DNA of 22,246 nucleotides from Podila epigama (GCA_015679605.1 JAAAVE010000331.1:1-22246), one strand, 5' to 3'. Shown: positions 8,152 to 18,907, counted from the stretch's first letter. Made by a program: numbers and translations. The notes: generated from the sequence alone by a model not told the origin.

Positions 8152-11100
8152 ATGGGTCATGTCAAGTTAGCCAATTACGCTCTCGCTTACAAAAGGATCA
8201 AGACTGCAGCATTTGATGGCCCAGGCACACAAAGCACAGTCTTGTTTTTTGTAGCGGCTGATGTCGATGCCATCTGTGCCTTTCGAATTCTAACGGTGAG
8301 GAGAAAGGAGGAGGAGAGGCGGCGTCTAGAGTGAGAGCTGTTGCATGCTTGATGACATGCTCGGCGACATGCTCAGTAACATGCTCAGTAACATGCTCGG
8401 TGACATGTTCAGTGACATGCTCTTCAACCTCTGAATGACATTCTCCTTGTCTGCTGCTCATGACCTCATGTTTTGACACAATATGCGTCTTTCTTCTCTT
8501 CATTATTCACGTAGACACTCTTCCGCTCTGACAGTATCAGCTATGTGGTTGTGCCCGTTGCCAGTATTGATGATATTCAGAGAGAGGCCAAACAGATAAG
8601 CTCAGCAGTAAGATGTTTTTACGGACTGATTGTCTTATATTGCGCGTCTTTTTTACTACACCATTGTGCAAGTCAAACTGAACAGCGTTCAATTTGTTTT
8701 TTATTCTTCCTTGACTTGATTCCCTAGATCCGATCCATCATCATGCTCAACTGTGGCGGGTTGCTTGACTTGGAGGAATATATCGAATTGTCAGAAGATG
8801 TTACAATCTATGTTCTGGACAACCACCGACCTGTCAATCTGAAGAATGCATTCTGGAACAATGAAGTGATTGTATTCCATGAGAATGATCTCGACAAAGA
8901 GCTTCACCAGCAAAAGGAGGCTATCATCTTCACAGAGGTACATCGGCTACATACTCTTTTACTCCGTTGTCAATCACAACGGTGGCACAACCTTCAGCGA
9001 GCCTATCGACTAAATCACTCTGATTCTTTAGGAATACCCAGATCTCGGCGATGTTTCAGACTCTGAGGACGACCGCGACGAAGACGATGAGGGAGATTCT
9101 GAAGACGAGGATAATCATCGACATCGGCGGCGGAAAACGGGGATTGACTCGGAGGTGGTCCCAGGTGCCTTGAAGAGACAATGGCGAGAAGCTCGTGACA
9201 TTGTGATTGCACATATGTCTCGAGGAATCACGTTCGGCACATCAATATCGAACCAATGCTACTTGATGGCTGCACAACTGGACCGTACTTCTCTCCATAT
9301 TCTCTGGTATGGGCCACTTTGGATAGCAACTTTTTCATGGGAACTCTGATACCTTTATCCGTTTCGATTTGAGACTGATGCAAAAGTTGCTGTGTGGCAT
9401 TCTCTCCCTTTTTTAGGCTGGCTATTGTGGGACTTACTGCCCAATATGTGAATGAGCAGATTGGTCATAGGGACTACTTGGATATTGTCCAGACTTACAA
9501 AAACGAGTCAGAACGCATGGCACTAAAGGGAACAACGGATAGGAATATGGGAGCAGGCAGTGCTGATGGCCTCATCCCTGCGTCGACTGTGGAAGAAGAT
9601 GGTGTCATTCGATGCACGGACGAATACAGGTTCATGATGGTTCGACACTGGTCACTCTACGAGAGTATGTATCACTCCAACTATGTTGCATCACGGCTCG
9701 GCATCTGGCGGGAACCTGGCCGGAAGCGTCTGTTGGCCTTACTTGCGAAAATGGGGTAACGTACGAGCATGGCTATTTTTTGTCTCTTTGTCTATTTTGC
9801 TTTTCGATACTTTTTTTTTCTTACTGAGAGTTTGTTTTTTCTTGTTGGATAATGGCTGCATTTACAAACTCTTTCCGAACCCATATTCATTTACGATCTG
9901 CACATACTCTTCTCTGTCATCTCTGTCTTTTTTTTTATGCGCAATTGTCTCCGTCCTCTACGTCTTATTACTCACGCTTATCATGGTCATTGTGATGTCC
10001 CCCTATAGCTTCTCGTTGGAAGAGTGCCACCAACTATTTGCTCATATGAGTATTGAATTGAAAAAGATTCTACGGGACCGGATTGAAACAATCTCTCCAG
10101 AGTATGGTCTTAATGAAATCATGTATACCTCCTTTACCCGCTCATATGGATACCGTGGCCTCATGAGTGCGAGTGACACGGTTTATGCGGTCACGAGTCT
10201 ATTGGAGACATCTCCAGCTGCATCTGTTGCACTTGGGTATACTGTTGGGCCTGCGTCCAGTGGAACAGAGCGTCCGATAGATGGTGTGGGAGAAGAGGGT
10301 CCTGATGATGGTTCAGAAGCGGAGCAATCTTGGTGGCACGCCAGTTTCTTCAAGGCATGCGATGCGCTTGATAGCAACCATTCAGACGGAGACGCTCTCC
10401 GGCAAGGAATAGCTCTGTGTAAGAAGGTGCAGCAGGCCATTGTACGGCAAGCTGTGGCCATTATTGAAAAGCAGGTCATTATTACCCTTTCCACCTGTCG
10501 AGTAGCCACTCTTAAGGATGGGCCACATCTGCCCATCTTTTGGAATCCTCTGACCCTCAACCGACTTGCCCAATTTCTGGTCTACGCAATACGAGTAAGT
10601 GTGGGTGTGCCAGTGTTCATGTGTGCGTGTATGATTGAATACAATGTGTGTACGCGTTTGAATGTATATTGCGTGTACATGTGTGTGTGCGTGCGTGTCT
10701 GTGTGTGTCACGCGATAAACATGCCATATTGCGCGTCAAGCTTCTTCTCTGACTTGACTAGACCGAGTTCACTCATTCGTACACTCTCTCTTGCTTTTGT
10801 ATTGTGTTCTTACTATGGACGAAACATGGATGAATCTGAATTGAAAACTCGGCTAGGAATACGGAAGTAGCAAGTCTGGAATTAGGCCTATCCCACTTGT
10901 CTTGGCTGTGCTTAAGGAAGACACGCAGACCTTTATTGTTACAGGGGTGCATGGGTCACCAACGATTGGCAATGTTACCCCAAAGTGAGTGACCCTTGTC
11001 GATGCTTTTTGCTTTTATATTGTTTTGTCATTGCCTTGACAGACATAACCAGGATGATGTGGTTCTTTGGTCATGGAGAGACTAACTGACTGATGGTTTT

Positions 11101-11262
11101 TATTATGTGCATTCTTTTAGCAAATTTGGGATTGTGTTTGAAAAAATTGCGTACAATGAAGCGATTGCGGTCAAGACCCTTGGGTTTGACAAGGCGACGG
11201 TTGAGATTGACCGTGATGACCTCGAGACGTTTATTAAGTCAACAGGACGTTATATGCGATAA
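8152..11262 (+). CDS. CDC45: CDC45, CMG helicase subunit, eight exons
   Basis: Exons: 8152-8295, 8515-8607, 8728-8937, 9032-9306, 9417-9755, 10009-10594, 10857-10984, 11121-11262. All junctions are GT-AG; the joined length is 1917 nt, or 638 residues, normal for fungal Cdc45. Family signatures in order are FFVAADVDAICAFRIL (about 32-47), LFRSDSISYVVVPV (about 50-63), MLNCGGLLDL (about 85-94), the VLDNHRPVN motif (about 108-116), an acidic linker (about 150-176), HILWLAIVGLT, EYRFMMVRHWSLYESM, and a C-terminus through FGIVFEKIAYNEAI. Cdc45 joins Mcm2-7 and GINS to form the replicative helicase, acting in the nucleus at origins and forks. It belongs to the DHH phosphoesterase superfamily but is not known to be catalytically active. 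The ATG at 8152 has good context (GGAAATGG). Intron 1 carries a 12-nt tandem repeat and intron 6 is TG-rich. Confidence 0.95.
8341..8424 (+). repeat. 12-nt tandem repeat inside CDC45 intron 1
   Basis: Units of the form TGACATGCTCGG or TAACATGCTCAG start at 8353, 8365, 8377, 8389, 8401 and 8413. A more degenerate copy is at 8341-8352 (TTGCATGCTTGA). Seven units fill about 84 of the 219 nt of the intron. Each carries CATG. The repeat gives a spurious minus-strand open frame rich in EHVT. Confidence 0.9.
10625..10712 (+). repeat. TG/CG-rich alternating tract inside CDC45 intron 6
   Basis: The intron (10595-10856) contains several TG runs with interspersed CG (GTGTGTGTGCGTGCGTGTC near 10681-10699, ending in CACGCG). 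Alternating purine-pyrimidine sequence of this kind can adopt Z-DNA. The intron has no stop codon in the frame of exon 6. Confidence 0.8.
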
Positions 11263-11266
11263 TAAA
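11261..11266 (+). promoter_or_regulatory. AATAAA overlapping the CDC45 stop codon
   Basis: The TAA stop at 11260-11262 overlaps AATAAA at 11261-11266. If used as a polyadenylation signal, the 3' UTR would be very short. Confidence 0.45.
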
Positions 11267-11660
11267 AGTGAAAGACGAGGTGAGCAAATGGTCGACAGCC
11301 ATTTTACTGTATGACCGTTGGTTGCATGTGCTTTTTTATATTGTGTGATAGATGTCCTAGTAATTGATGGGTGCCTTTGTGAGTGTGAGTTCAGGGTCGT
11401 GACATTGACATTGTTGAAGACACACAGTGCACACGCACATACAATTGGTCTGACATGACTGACTGTCTGATAGACTGATAGACATGACTGTTACACTCGA
11501 AATTGGGTCTATTCATGCCATGCTGTTCCCACGTGCGAATGCGCAAAAAAAGAAAAACGACTTGACTTTCATGTGGGGGAAGGACAGAGACACGTTCGAG
11601 CTTTATTTTTTTTTTGTGACATGCTGTGCTAGTGTGTGTGTATGAAAAGGGATGGAGAAT

Positions 11661-11686
11661 GGGGATGGGATGGGATGGGAAGGGGG
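11661..11686 (+). other. G-quadruplex-forming motif
   Basis: Five G runs (GGGG, GGG, GGG, GGG, GGGGG) are separated by two-base loops (AT, AT, AT, AA). This satisfies the usual G3+N1-7 rule with very short loops. It lies about 400 nt downstream of the CDC45 stop. Confidence 0.8.
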
Positions 11687-12320
11687 ACAGACAGGGCCAT
11701 GGTGGGAGTGTGGAGGGGTGGATGGATGGCATGTTTGATATCGATACATGAGACCATGATTGCTTTCACGGTTTAGTTGCCTGCCAATGGCTGGCTTATC
11801 GTTACTTCACCGTGTGTCCATGGGCATGGGACACATGGATAGAGCTGCTGGCTTGAGTAACTTTGAGTGTGTGTGCGTGTGTGTGCGTGTTGTGTTGAAT
11901 GTGTTTTGTTTAGGCGGTGCTTGCTGATAAAAAGGTGTGTGTATGGACATATTATTTTGGCATATGCTTTGGACTTTTCTCTTCTCTTCTCACCCACCAA
12001 GAGAAGACAAAGACTTGAAAAATTCTCATTGTTTTTTTTTTACCATTTGGCACATGGACGGACAGTTGGTCCATTGTTGCTTTACTGCTGACAGGAAAAA
12101 GTTAGAAGGGGGAAATGAAGAAAGGTTGCATGCATGAATGCGTACATACATGTCACCTTTCTTCATTTGGATTTCATTCTCATTATTATTGTCTCATCCT
12201 GTCGCTTCCATCCCTTCACCCCTCTTTCTTTTTTATTTTGTCCCCAACCATTTTTTTTTTTTTTTTTTGTTTCTCCTATTCATCAAATTTCACATTATTC
12301 ATTCGTTACTTTGAAATCCC

Positions 12321-12385
12321 ATCCATCCCATTCATCCCATTCTTTCCATCCCATCCATCTTTCTCAATCCATCTCATCCTTCCCT
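12321..12385 (+). repeat. Imperfect ATCC/ATCCC pyrimidine repeat
   Basis: Repeated CATCC and CATCCCATT words in the pyrimidine-rich leader of the J-protein gene, about 200-270 nt before its ATG. Confidence 0.7.
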
Positions 12386-12589
12386 CCCTCCCACTTTCTT
12401 TCCATCACTCTTGTCCGTTCGACCACTCACATCCATCGCATATAGACACCATCGATCCACCCGCGTCCCTTTCTTTCCGCAAGCAACTCACATTCATCCA
12501 GTCCCTTCTTCCCGTTTCACCCAAGAACGAGCACACGTTCTCTCTCATATCCACTCGCACCCGCACCCCACCCATTCACACGTATACAC

Positions 12590-15069
12590 ATGTCTTTTAT
12601 TCCAAATCTCACATATTCGATCGCATCCTCGGTCTGGTCAGGGACCATGGGAAAGGGCAAGAATGCTAATGGCACCACTACCACTGTTGCGGGACCCAGT
12701 GCAGGCGCTGTAGGACCCGCCCATACCAATAGCCATTCGCATCGCCATCACCATCACCACCACCATCACCATTCACACTCCTATAGCAGCAATAGTAACA
12801 ACAATAATAATAGCAGCAGCAGTGGCAATATCAACAGCTTTGGACCAGGTAGTGCACCAAGCATCAACGGCAGTTTTAACAGCCCTATGCCCAACGGTAA
12901 CAGACGGTACTCGCAAAGTAGGCGGCAGAGCAACTCAACCTACACCTTCAGTCGGAGTCATCATCACCATTCTTCCTCTTCTTCTTCGTCTTCCTCTTCA
13001 ACTAACCCACTCACACCACCTCACTCTCCGAGCCACTACAGTCATGGCCCCGTGCCTGACCGAAAGCCTGCCCGGAAGCGGCACTCCTCCATCTCCTCTA
13101 TGCCACGAACACCCCCTTCGTCACCCCAACCAAACTATGCTCCCTCCTTTGACCAACAACACCCCTCGTCCTCGTCATCATCATCCGCCAATACGTATAA
13201 CTTTTCGCGAAAGAGGGCATTTGCTGACAATTATCCAGGAAAGAGCCAACAACAACCTTCCACCACCAGCGCGACCACAGGCGCCTCTAATGGGTCAGCC
13301 AAAAGAGAATCGCTATCATCCCCTCCGTCCTCATCGTCCTCATCGTCAAAAAAAGGTCAGGCACAAGAGGCAACGAAGGCTCCAACGACACCCGAAGAAC
13401 GATACCAGATTGTCGACAATATCTTGGAAACTGAGAATCTGTATCGAGTCCTGGCTGTAAGCCGCACTGCGACCAGCGAAGAAATCCGACGGTAACGTTC
13501 TATAATCTTTTTTTTTCTTTCTTTATTTTTCATTTGAGTAGCGTACTGACTGCCTATCGGATAGATGTTTGTTTGTTGGACGAGCAAGCAGACGGCATTG
13601 AACCGTTTTTTTTTCCCTGTTTCCATCGCGCCCAAAAAAGCCAGATATGAGATATGAAAAATTAATTCCGCTTGTTCTTGTTACTGCGTGCATGTAATTA
13701 GGGCTTACATTGCAAAGTCAAGGGTATGCCATCCAGACAAGTTTCCAGAGTACCCAAGGGCAACAGAAGCATTCCAGAGTAAGCTTGATTTCACAAAAGT
13801 GGAAAAAGATATGCAACGAATTTAGATGGACGAGGGGTCATAGAAAAAAAAAAGATAAGAAAAAAATTCCTGGGTGTGGCATTGTGGTTACTTGTAGGGT
13901 AGTGTGAACTGTATACTGTATGGTGGTGTGGTGTGATGTGGATGAAGATGTGTGGTATGAGGTTTCCTATCATTCATCACTTGCTTGTTAGTGCATGCAA
14001 GGAACTAAGGTACAATGGGATTGGAAGCAATGAATGATAAACAAGGTCACTCACCAAAAGGCTACACATCCTATCGTTGTCTAGAACTCTCACTTGCCTA
14101 CGAGACATTGTCAAAGCCCTCGTCAAGGTTTGTCTACGACTCGACCGGAGGGTCCGCAGGTCGGAGCATGCTTGGAGGTGACGAGACTCTCCAGAGTGTG
14201 CTTTCTCAAGTGTTTTTCGAATTTATGGATGGCGACTTTGAGGTCATACGTAACATGATAAGTAAGTATCTCTCTGTTCCACGTTTTTATCAGAAAAGCA
14301 TTCACAAATCGTTGGTTGAGCCATCATCTATTTGAGATGGAGGTTGAGCTCTGCCTTTTCATTGATGTTTATTTATGTTCATATTTTGCATCTGCTGACC
14401 ATTGGTCATTCTTTTTTTTGCTCCTCGTCTCGTTTTTCTTCACTCTTTAATTATTACATTGTGGATGTGTCTTTATTTGAACTTGATTTGCATTTATGTA
14501 ATTATGTAGACACTATGAACAACACTGCAGGAGGTGTTAGACTTGGGGAAGATGCTATTGGAGTCATAGAAGAGATGTTCCTTCGCCTACGCTTTGTCCT
14601 ACATGGTAAGCCGATCGCGTCTTGTGGCTTGCTGTTTATTGTTATCTTGTATACGGCTTTTATTGGGTTGGTTACAAGTGATATATTATAATCAATATTG
14701 AAATTAATAATCGTTGTTCTTGTGCCTTTTTATTTTTTAGGGTGCAAAAAGTACATGACTCTTGTGCATGACCAAGTTCAACAGCTATCCGAAATTCATC
14801 ATAGTATGCGGTCGCTGGCATACTTGGATGTGTTGGGTCGCTTCCGACTAACGCTCAAGTTGTCCAAGGTCATGCTGACGATTCCCATGATCATCCAGGA
14901 AGAGATGCGACGGGAGATGGCCGTGGCCGCCGCGCTGGAAGGGGGCGACAACGAGGATGAGCAAAAGAAGAACGCTGGTATTGTAGGCACAGTTTTCCTC
15001 AACGACCGCGTTGAAACAGTACTCAAGAAGGTAGTGTCTGCTATCGAGACTGGTGAGCGATGGGTTTGA
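12590..15069 (+). CDS. J-domain (Hsp40) co-chaperone with long disordered N-terminus
   Basis: Exons: 12590-13491, 13702-13778, 14085-14261, 14510-14605, 14741-15069. All junctions are GT-AG; 1581 nt joined, 526 residues. The J domain (about 283-345) reads NLYRVLAVSRTATSEEIR, then AYIAKSRVCHPDK with the HPD motif at 311-313, then KLSLAYETLSKPSSRFVYD. HPD stimulates the ATPase of Hsp70 partners. Residues 1-20 (FIPNLTYSIASSVWSG core) could be an amphipathic or targeting segment. Residues 47-64 are a His-rich run, and the rest up to about 275 is Ser/Asn/Pro-rich. The helical C-terminal part (EEMFLRLRFVLHG, LGRFRLTLKLSKVMLTI, MIIQEEMRREMA) has no Gly/Phe or zinc-finger region, so this is a class C J-protein. 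Start choice: the ATG at 12590 is upstream of another in-frame ATG at 12647. AATAAA follows the stop. Subfamily and location are unknown. Confidence 0.9.
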
Positions 15070-15552
15070 GCGAATAAAGTAGTAGTATGTGGTGAATAGA
15101 GACTTTGCGAGTAATAGAACCGTAGGTGCGAAGAACCAAGGCTTTGTATAAAAATTGTTCATTCATGCCCCCCGCCAGCCCAGACGAACTGTGGTCACGT
15201 TTTTTTTAAACTTTCAGTCAGGGAGGAGAGGCATTCTTTTTCTGCTTTGTACCTCCTTTTGCTTCAACTTTCCTCTACATCTCCACCTCGCAATCACACA
15301 AGCAGGGAAAAAGAATAACAAGAGCACCATTACAGCGAAAGACAGGATTATCAGCAACGACTCGACTTGATTCAGTTTCTCCAAGAAACAGCATTTACTC
15401 TCTTTGTTGTTTTTTTGTTTCACTTTGGCTCGGCCATACAGGGCATCTGAACAACGTAATTGCCCAACCGAGCTTGAGTGTACTTTTCACCCAAGCACCT
15501 TCACCCATCACGAAATCCATCCACCGTGAATCACCAAACGAAAGAGGCCGAC
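15070..15552. other. Intergenic region before the importin-alpha-like gene
   Basis: 483 nt without a supported gene. It contains T/CT-rich stretches (about 15199-15300) and ordinary sequence up to the ATG at 15553. I looked for an exon encoding an Arg/Lys-rich importin-beta-binding segment in the three plus frames and did not find one. Confidence 0.55.
15073..15078 (+). promoter_or_regulatory. AATAAA polyadenylation signal of the J-protein gene
   Basis: Four bases after the TGA stop at 15067-15069, supporting that stop as the real end of the gene. Confidence 0.55.
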
Positions 15553-18500
15553 ATGCTGGCCGTCCGGTCCTCCACCACGAAGCCTCGTCCTGCTTCACAG
15601 CAGAAACTTAAAGGATCCACATCCCAACGCGACAATGGCAACGATGACGAGGAGGATCTGATTGAGCAGCTGAACCGTAAGCTTTCTAATGTCACGCTCA
15701 ATCCCATTACGACCATCCCGGACGAAATGAACATTACAGATATTTCAACTATGGTAAAGCAAGAGCTTGGAGGGGAGAAAAAAAATTTGCCTAATTTCAT
15801 TCTTGTTTTTGCGATGGGGGGGAGCTTTGTTTTGTAAGCTGGACCCTTGAGCTTAAAACGCGCACTTTTTTTTTTGCCACCACTCATGGTCCGACTTGAA
15901 TTTTGAAATAGTTACCAGCATTTGCGGAGCCTCTATACAACTTACTGGCATCAGGAGTATACGAACAACAGCTTTTGGCCATGGTTCGCATCCGCAAGTA
16001 CCTTTCTCTCCGTAAGTCTTTGCTCGTTTAAAAAAAACTTGGACGATTTATATTGGCAAACGTTGGGGGGAGACATTTAAATCATGCAACTAACATAATG
16101 GCTTTGCTCTATTCACTTTTTGTTGCTCTGTAGAGGATGTCTTGCCACGCATCGACAATGTCCTTGCCTTGGATTGCACCCACTTTTTCATTGCCTTTCT
16201 AAACATGACTGAATGTCCAGACTTACAGGTAAGGGCACTCTGGAATACTCAGAAGACTTGATGTGAATACGATTCCGTGTTCTTACCATTTAGCCGTACC
16301 AACACCTTCACCTCCAACAAATTAATCCATTAGTACGAAACGGCGTGGGTCGTGACGAACATAGCGGTAGGTGGATAAGCTTGTGAAAAAGGAAACGAAA
16401 AAAAAGAAACAAAGTCTATCTTTACAGAATGGTTGTAAATATTGTGGCAGTTTGGAATTTAATTCTTTTTTTTCATTTCCTCCGCGCCTTTCAATCCATC
16501 TATAACCTTAGGCAGGAACCACAGCACAAACAAAGAGACTCGTAGAGGCTGGCATATTAGCGCCTCTGATTCATAATCTCCGAGTGTCGCGATGCGTGCA
16601 TGTGCAAACACAGGTATGATTAATTGATTGGGAAGACTTACCCATGCCATGAGGGTGACAGCCAAAGATCATTGTTTTTGCGAGAGTAAAAGCTGGGGGG
16701 AGACGTTGATGAAATATCCATGTACTTAATGGAATCAAAGGCGCGCGGCTAACATTCACTCTATAATTTAACTTTCAAACCTCCACTTAGACTATTTGGG
16801 CTTTAGGAAATATATCTGGTGATGGGCCTCCCTATCGAGACCTGATCCTTCGGTCCGGCGCTCTTGAGGTTATCCTGTCACTCATAGAGATGTGTGAGGA
16901 TCCATCTGTCACCAAGGAACAAAAGTATATGATCTTGCGCATCGCCGTATGGTGCGTCTCCAATCTTTGCCGTGGCAGTGGAAGGGCGGCACCAGAGTGG
17001 TTGCAGGTATGAATGAGTCTGATGCAAGCAATTGGCTGAATGAGGGCCTTTTATTTGATATGGTATGAAACTGACAATCGCGTTACTCTCCTCATTGTGA
17101 TAGGTGACTCCTGCGTTCCCGATGTTGAGACGATTAATGTATATTGACGATACAGAGATTCTTGCCGACACATGGTAAATCAATGTGATCGCAATTTCAT
17201 TTTTCAATATATGATCGTGATGTTATGATAGTCTATTAGTTCCGTTCTCTCTCACAATCTCTCATATTCACACTCACACTCACACGTTCATACTCACTGA
17301 CTCACTCACTCACTCTTATTCAATCTCAAATTGCTTGCTCTCTTAAAATTACTACGTGTATAGTTGGGCATTGTGTCGTATTCTCAACGGAACCCACAAG
17401 ATGAATCTCGATTCGGTTGTAATTGACCATGAATTGTGTGCACGTTTTGTGGTCCTGTTGGGGTAAAGCTATTTTGACTTTATTTTCTCTGGTGGTCCAT
17501 TGCCAAAAGATGGCTCGTGCTAACTTTATGTATATTTTATATTTATATATGTGTGTGATACTTACCTTGACTCTTGTTTTTTTGCGTAGTGAGCCACATC
17601 CCACAATTCAAGTTCCTTCACTTCGGTCGTTAATCAATATTGCATCTGGACCAGAACACCATACACAACTATTGATTGATGCGATGGCCATTCCGGTTCT
17701 TGGATCTGAAGAGCTCTTGGCGCACAAGAACAGCACAATTCGCCGGGACGCCTTGCTAGGTATTTCAAATATCACAGCAGGAACGGCGGAGCAGGTTCGG
17801 GAGGTTACTGTCCAAGAGAATGGCAATGTTATGCGGAGGGTGCTTGAGATTCTTCGTCGAGGCGATATTGGTGGCGAGGATGTCAATGATGAGACTGGTG
17901 ATGCGATGGAGGAAGGCGGTGATTGGCGTGTGCTCCGAGAGGCAGCATGGGTCGTGAGCAATGCGACAAGTGTTTTAGACCTTGAAATCACTGGGTAAGG
18001 ATTTGAAGGAGGATTTCGATTTTTTGTTTTTTGTTTTTTATTTTTTTGTTTTTGATGTACTTTGATATGCTTTCAAGTGATTTGGCTTATATCTTGGTTT
18101 CTTTTGTTCGCTTGTTCTTTCTTTCGTTCTTTATTGTGGACTCTGAACCTGAATGACTGTAATGACAAACTGAGCAAGTGACTAACTATTTTACCATACA
18201 TCAAATACATGAATGTGTGTAGTCATCTGGTATACCACCTAGATCTTCTACCTTCGATTGCACAATTGATTGATCCTCGGCCGAGCAGGAAGGCAAACTA
18301 TGTGTTGCCTGCGATTGGTCTGAAGCACCCACCCTTGTTGACGAAACTGCTGGATATTGTGTTCAATGTGCTGCGGTGCAATGAGAACCATCCGAAGGAG
18401 CAGTTTATGAAGGTTTGGGTGAATGATTGCGAGGGAGGGTTGATTCTTTTGGAGCTGTTGAAGTTGTCGAGTGGAGGGGAAGTTCCAGCGCGTCAGTTGG

Positions 18501-18907
18501 ATCACCACAAGTTAATCCCACGGCCATTGCAGCATTTACGGTTCTCTCAGAATGAGAATGGATCTTTACACTTGTCCGGACAGTCGACGACGGAGATGCT
18601 GATGGCACCGTTGGGTCCGTCGGTGAAGAAACGGGTGGAGACGATTCTTGAGAACTTTTTCGAGTTTGGGCCGGAGAACGAAGGATTCGGACCGTTCTTT
18701 GGGGAGCGGCAAGGCAGAGGACGGGCGACACAGGAAGGGTATAGGTCCGAGTACAATGAGGAGGAGGATGAGTTTGAAGAGGATGAGTTTGAGTCCAAAT
18801 CATACTTTGGAATGGGGTCGCGCGGGGGGTCTAATCGGCGGACGGAGGATGTTGATTTTGATATTGATGATATGGAGGAGAGAGTAGGACGGATGAATCT
18901 GGTGTAG
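15553..18907 (+). CDS. Importin-alpha-like armadillo nuclear import receptor, ten exons
   Basis: Exons: 15553-15753, 15912-16011, 16134-16228, 16334-16366, 16512-16613, 16791-17006, 17104-17174, 17364-17462, 17590-17994, 18223-18907. All are GT-AG; 2007 nt joined, 668 residues (typical importin alpha is about 520-550). ARM repeats carry the NLS-binding signatures AWVVTN (W137), IWALGN (W180), VWCVSN (W231), CWALCR, SLRSLIN (R318), ALLGISN (Leu362 where Trp is usual) and AWVVSN (W426). The major NLS site thus looks intact; the minor site lacks one Trp. The N-terminal 67 residues lack the basic importin-beta-binding domain. There is an acidic insert at about 398-417, a longer C-terminal ARM insert, and an acidic/aromatic tail with NEEEDEFEEDEFES. 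It probably binds classical NLS cargo between cytoplasm and nucleus. How it engages importin beta is unclear. The ATG at 15553 is the first in frame. Confidence 0.9.
16334..16366 (+). other. 33-nt microexon of the importin-alpha-like gene
   Basis: Flanked by ATTAG on the left and a GTAGGT donor on the right. It encodes the eleven residues YETAWVVTNIA, which is the W-x3-N NLS-contact motif of the second ARM repeat. The exon is phase 0 at both ends, so skipping it keeps the frame. The homology of the joined protein (TNIA then AGTTAQTK) supports the junctions. Confidence 0.8.
17268..17325 (+). repeat. CACTCA/ACTC repeat inside intron 7 of the importin-alpha-like gene
   Basis: Short runs of CACACTCACACTC followed by ACTCACTCACTCACTC within the intron 17175-17363. 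No coding role. Confidence 0.8.

Larger units (their letters stand above)
11263..12589. other. Intergenic region between CDC45 and the J-protein gene
   Basis: No gene is supported. The first half holds a G-rich block (11649-11690) with a G-quadruplex motif, a near-perfect inverted repeat at 11813-11835 and TG runs at about 11866-11890. From about 12160 to the J-protein ATG the plus strand is strongly pyrimidine-rich (ATCC repeats near 12318-12380, a T run near 12251-12269). This is probably promoter and leader of the J-protein gene. Open frames across it contain mostly Ser/His/Pro/Phe from repeats. Confidence 0.6.

Noticed and set aside
8341-8424. CRISPR-like array
   Set aside because: Units are 12 nt and directly adjacent with no spacers, inside a eukaryotic intron.
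8346-8434. Box C/D snoRNA in CDC45 intron 1 (TTGATGA and CTGA)
   Set aside because: The C box deviates from RTGATGA, no terminal stem is evident, and the interval is occupied by the tandem repeat.
8198-8503. Minus-strand open frame with repeated EHVT
   Set aside because: It is a translation of the 12-nt intronic repeat and overlaps CDC45 exon 1 and intron 1.
12115-12669. 184-codon open frame upstream of the J-protein gene
   Set aside because: Composition comes from T, CT and ATCC repeats, and it overlaps the start of the better supported J-protein gene in another frame.
16294-16333. Alternative acceptor at 16293 extending the microexon
   Set aside because: It would put the downstream codons out of frame with the ARM motif; the acceptor at 16333 gives the conserved reading.
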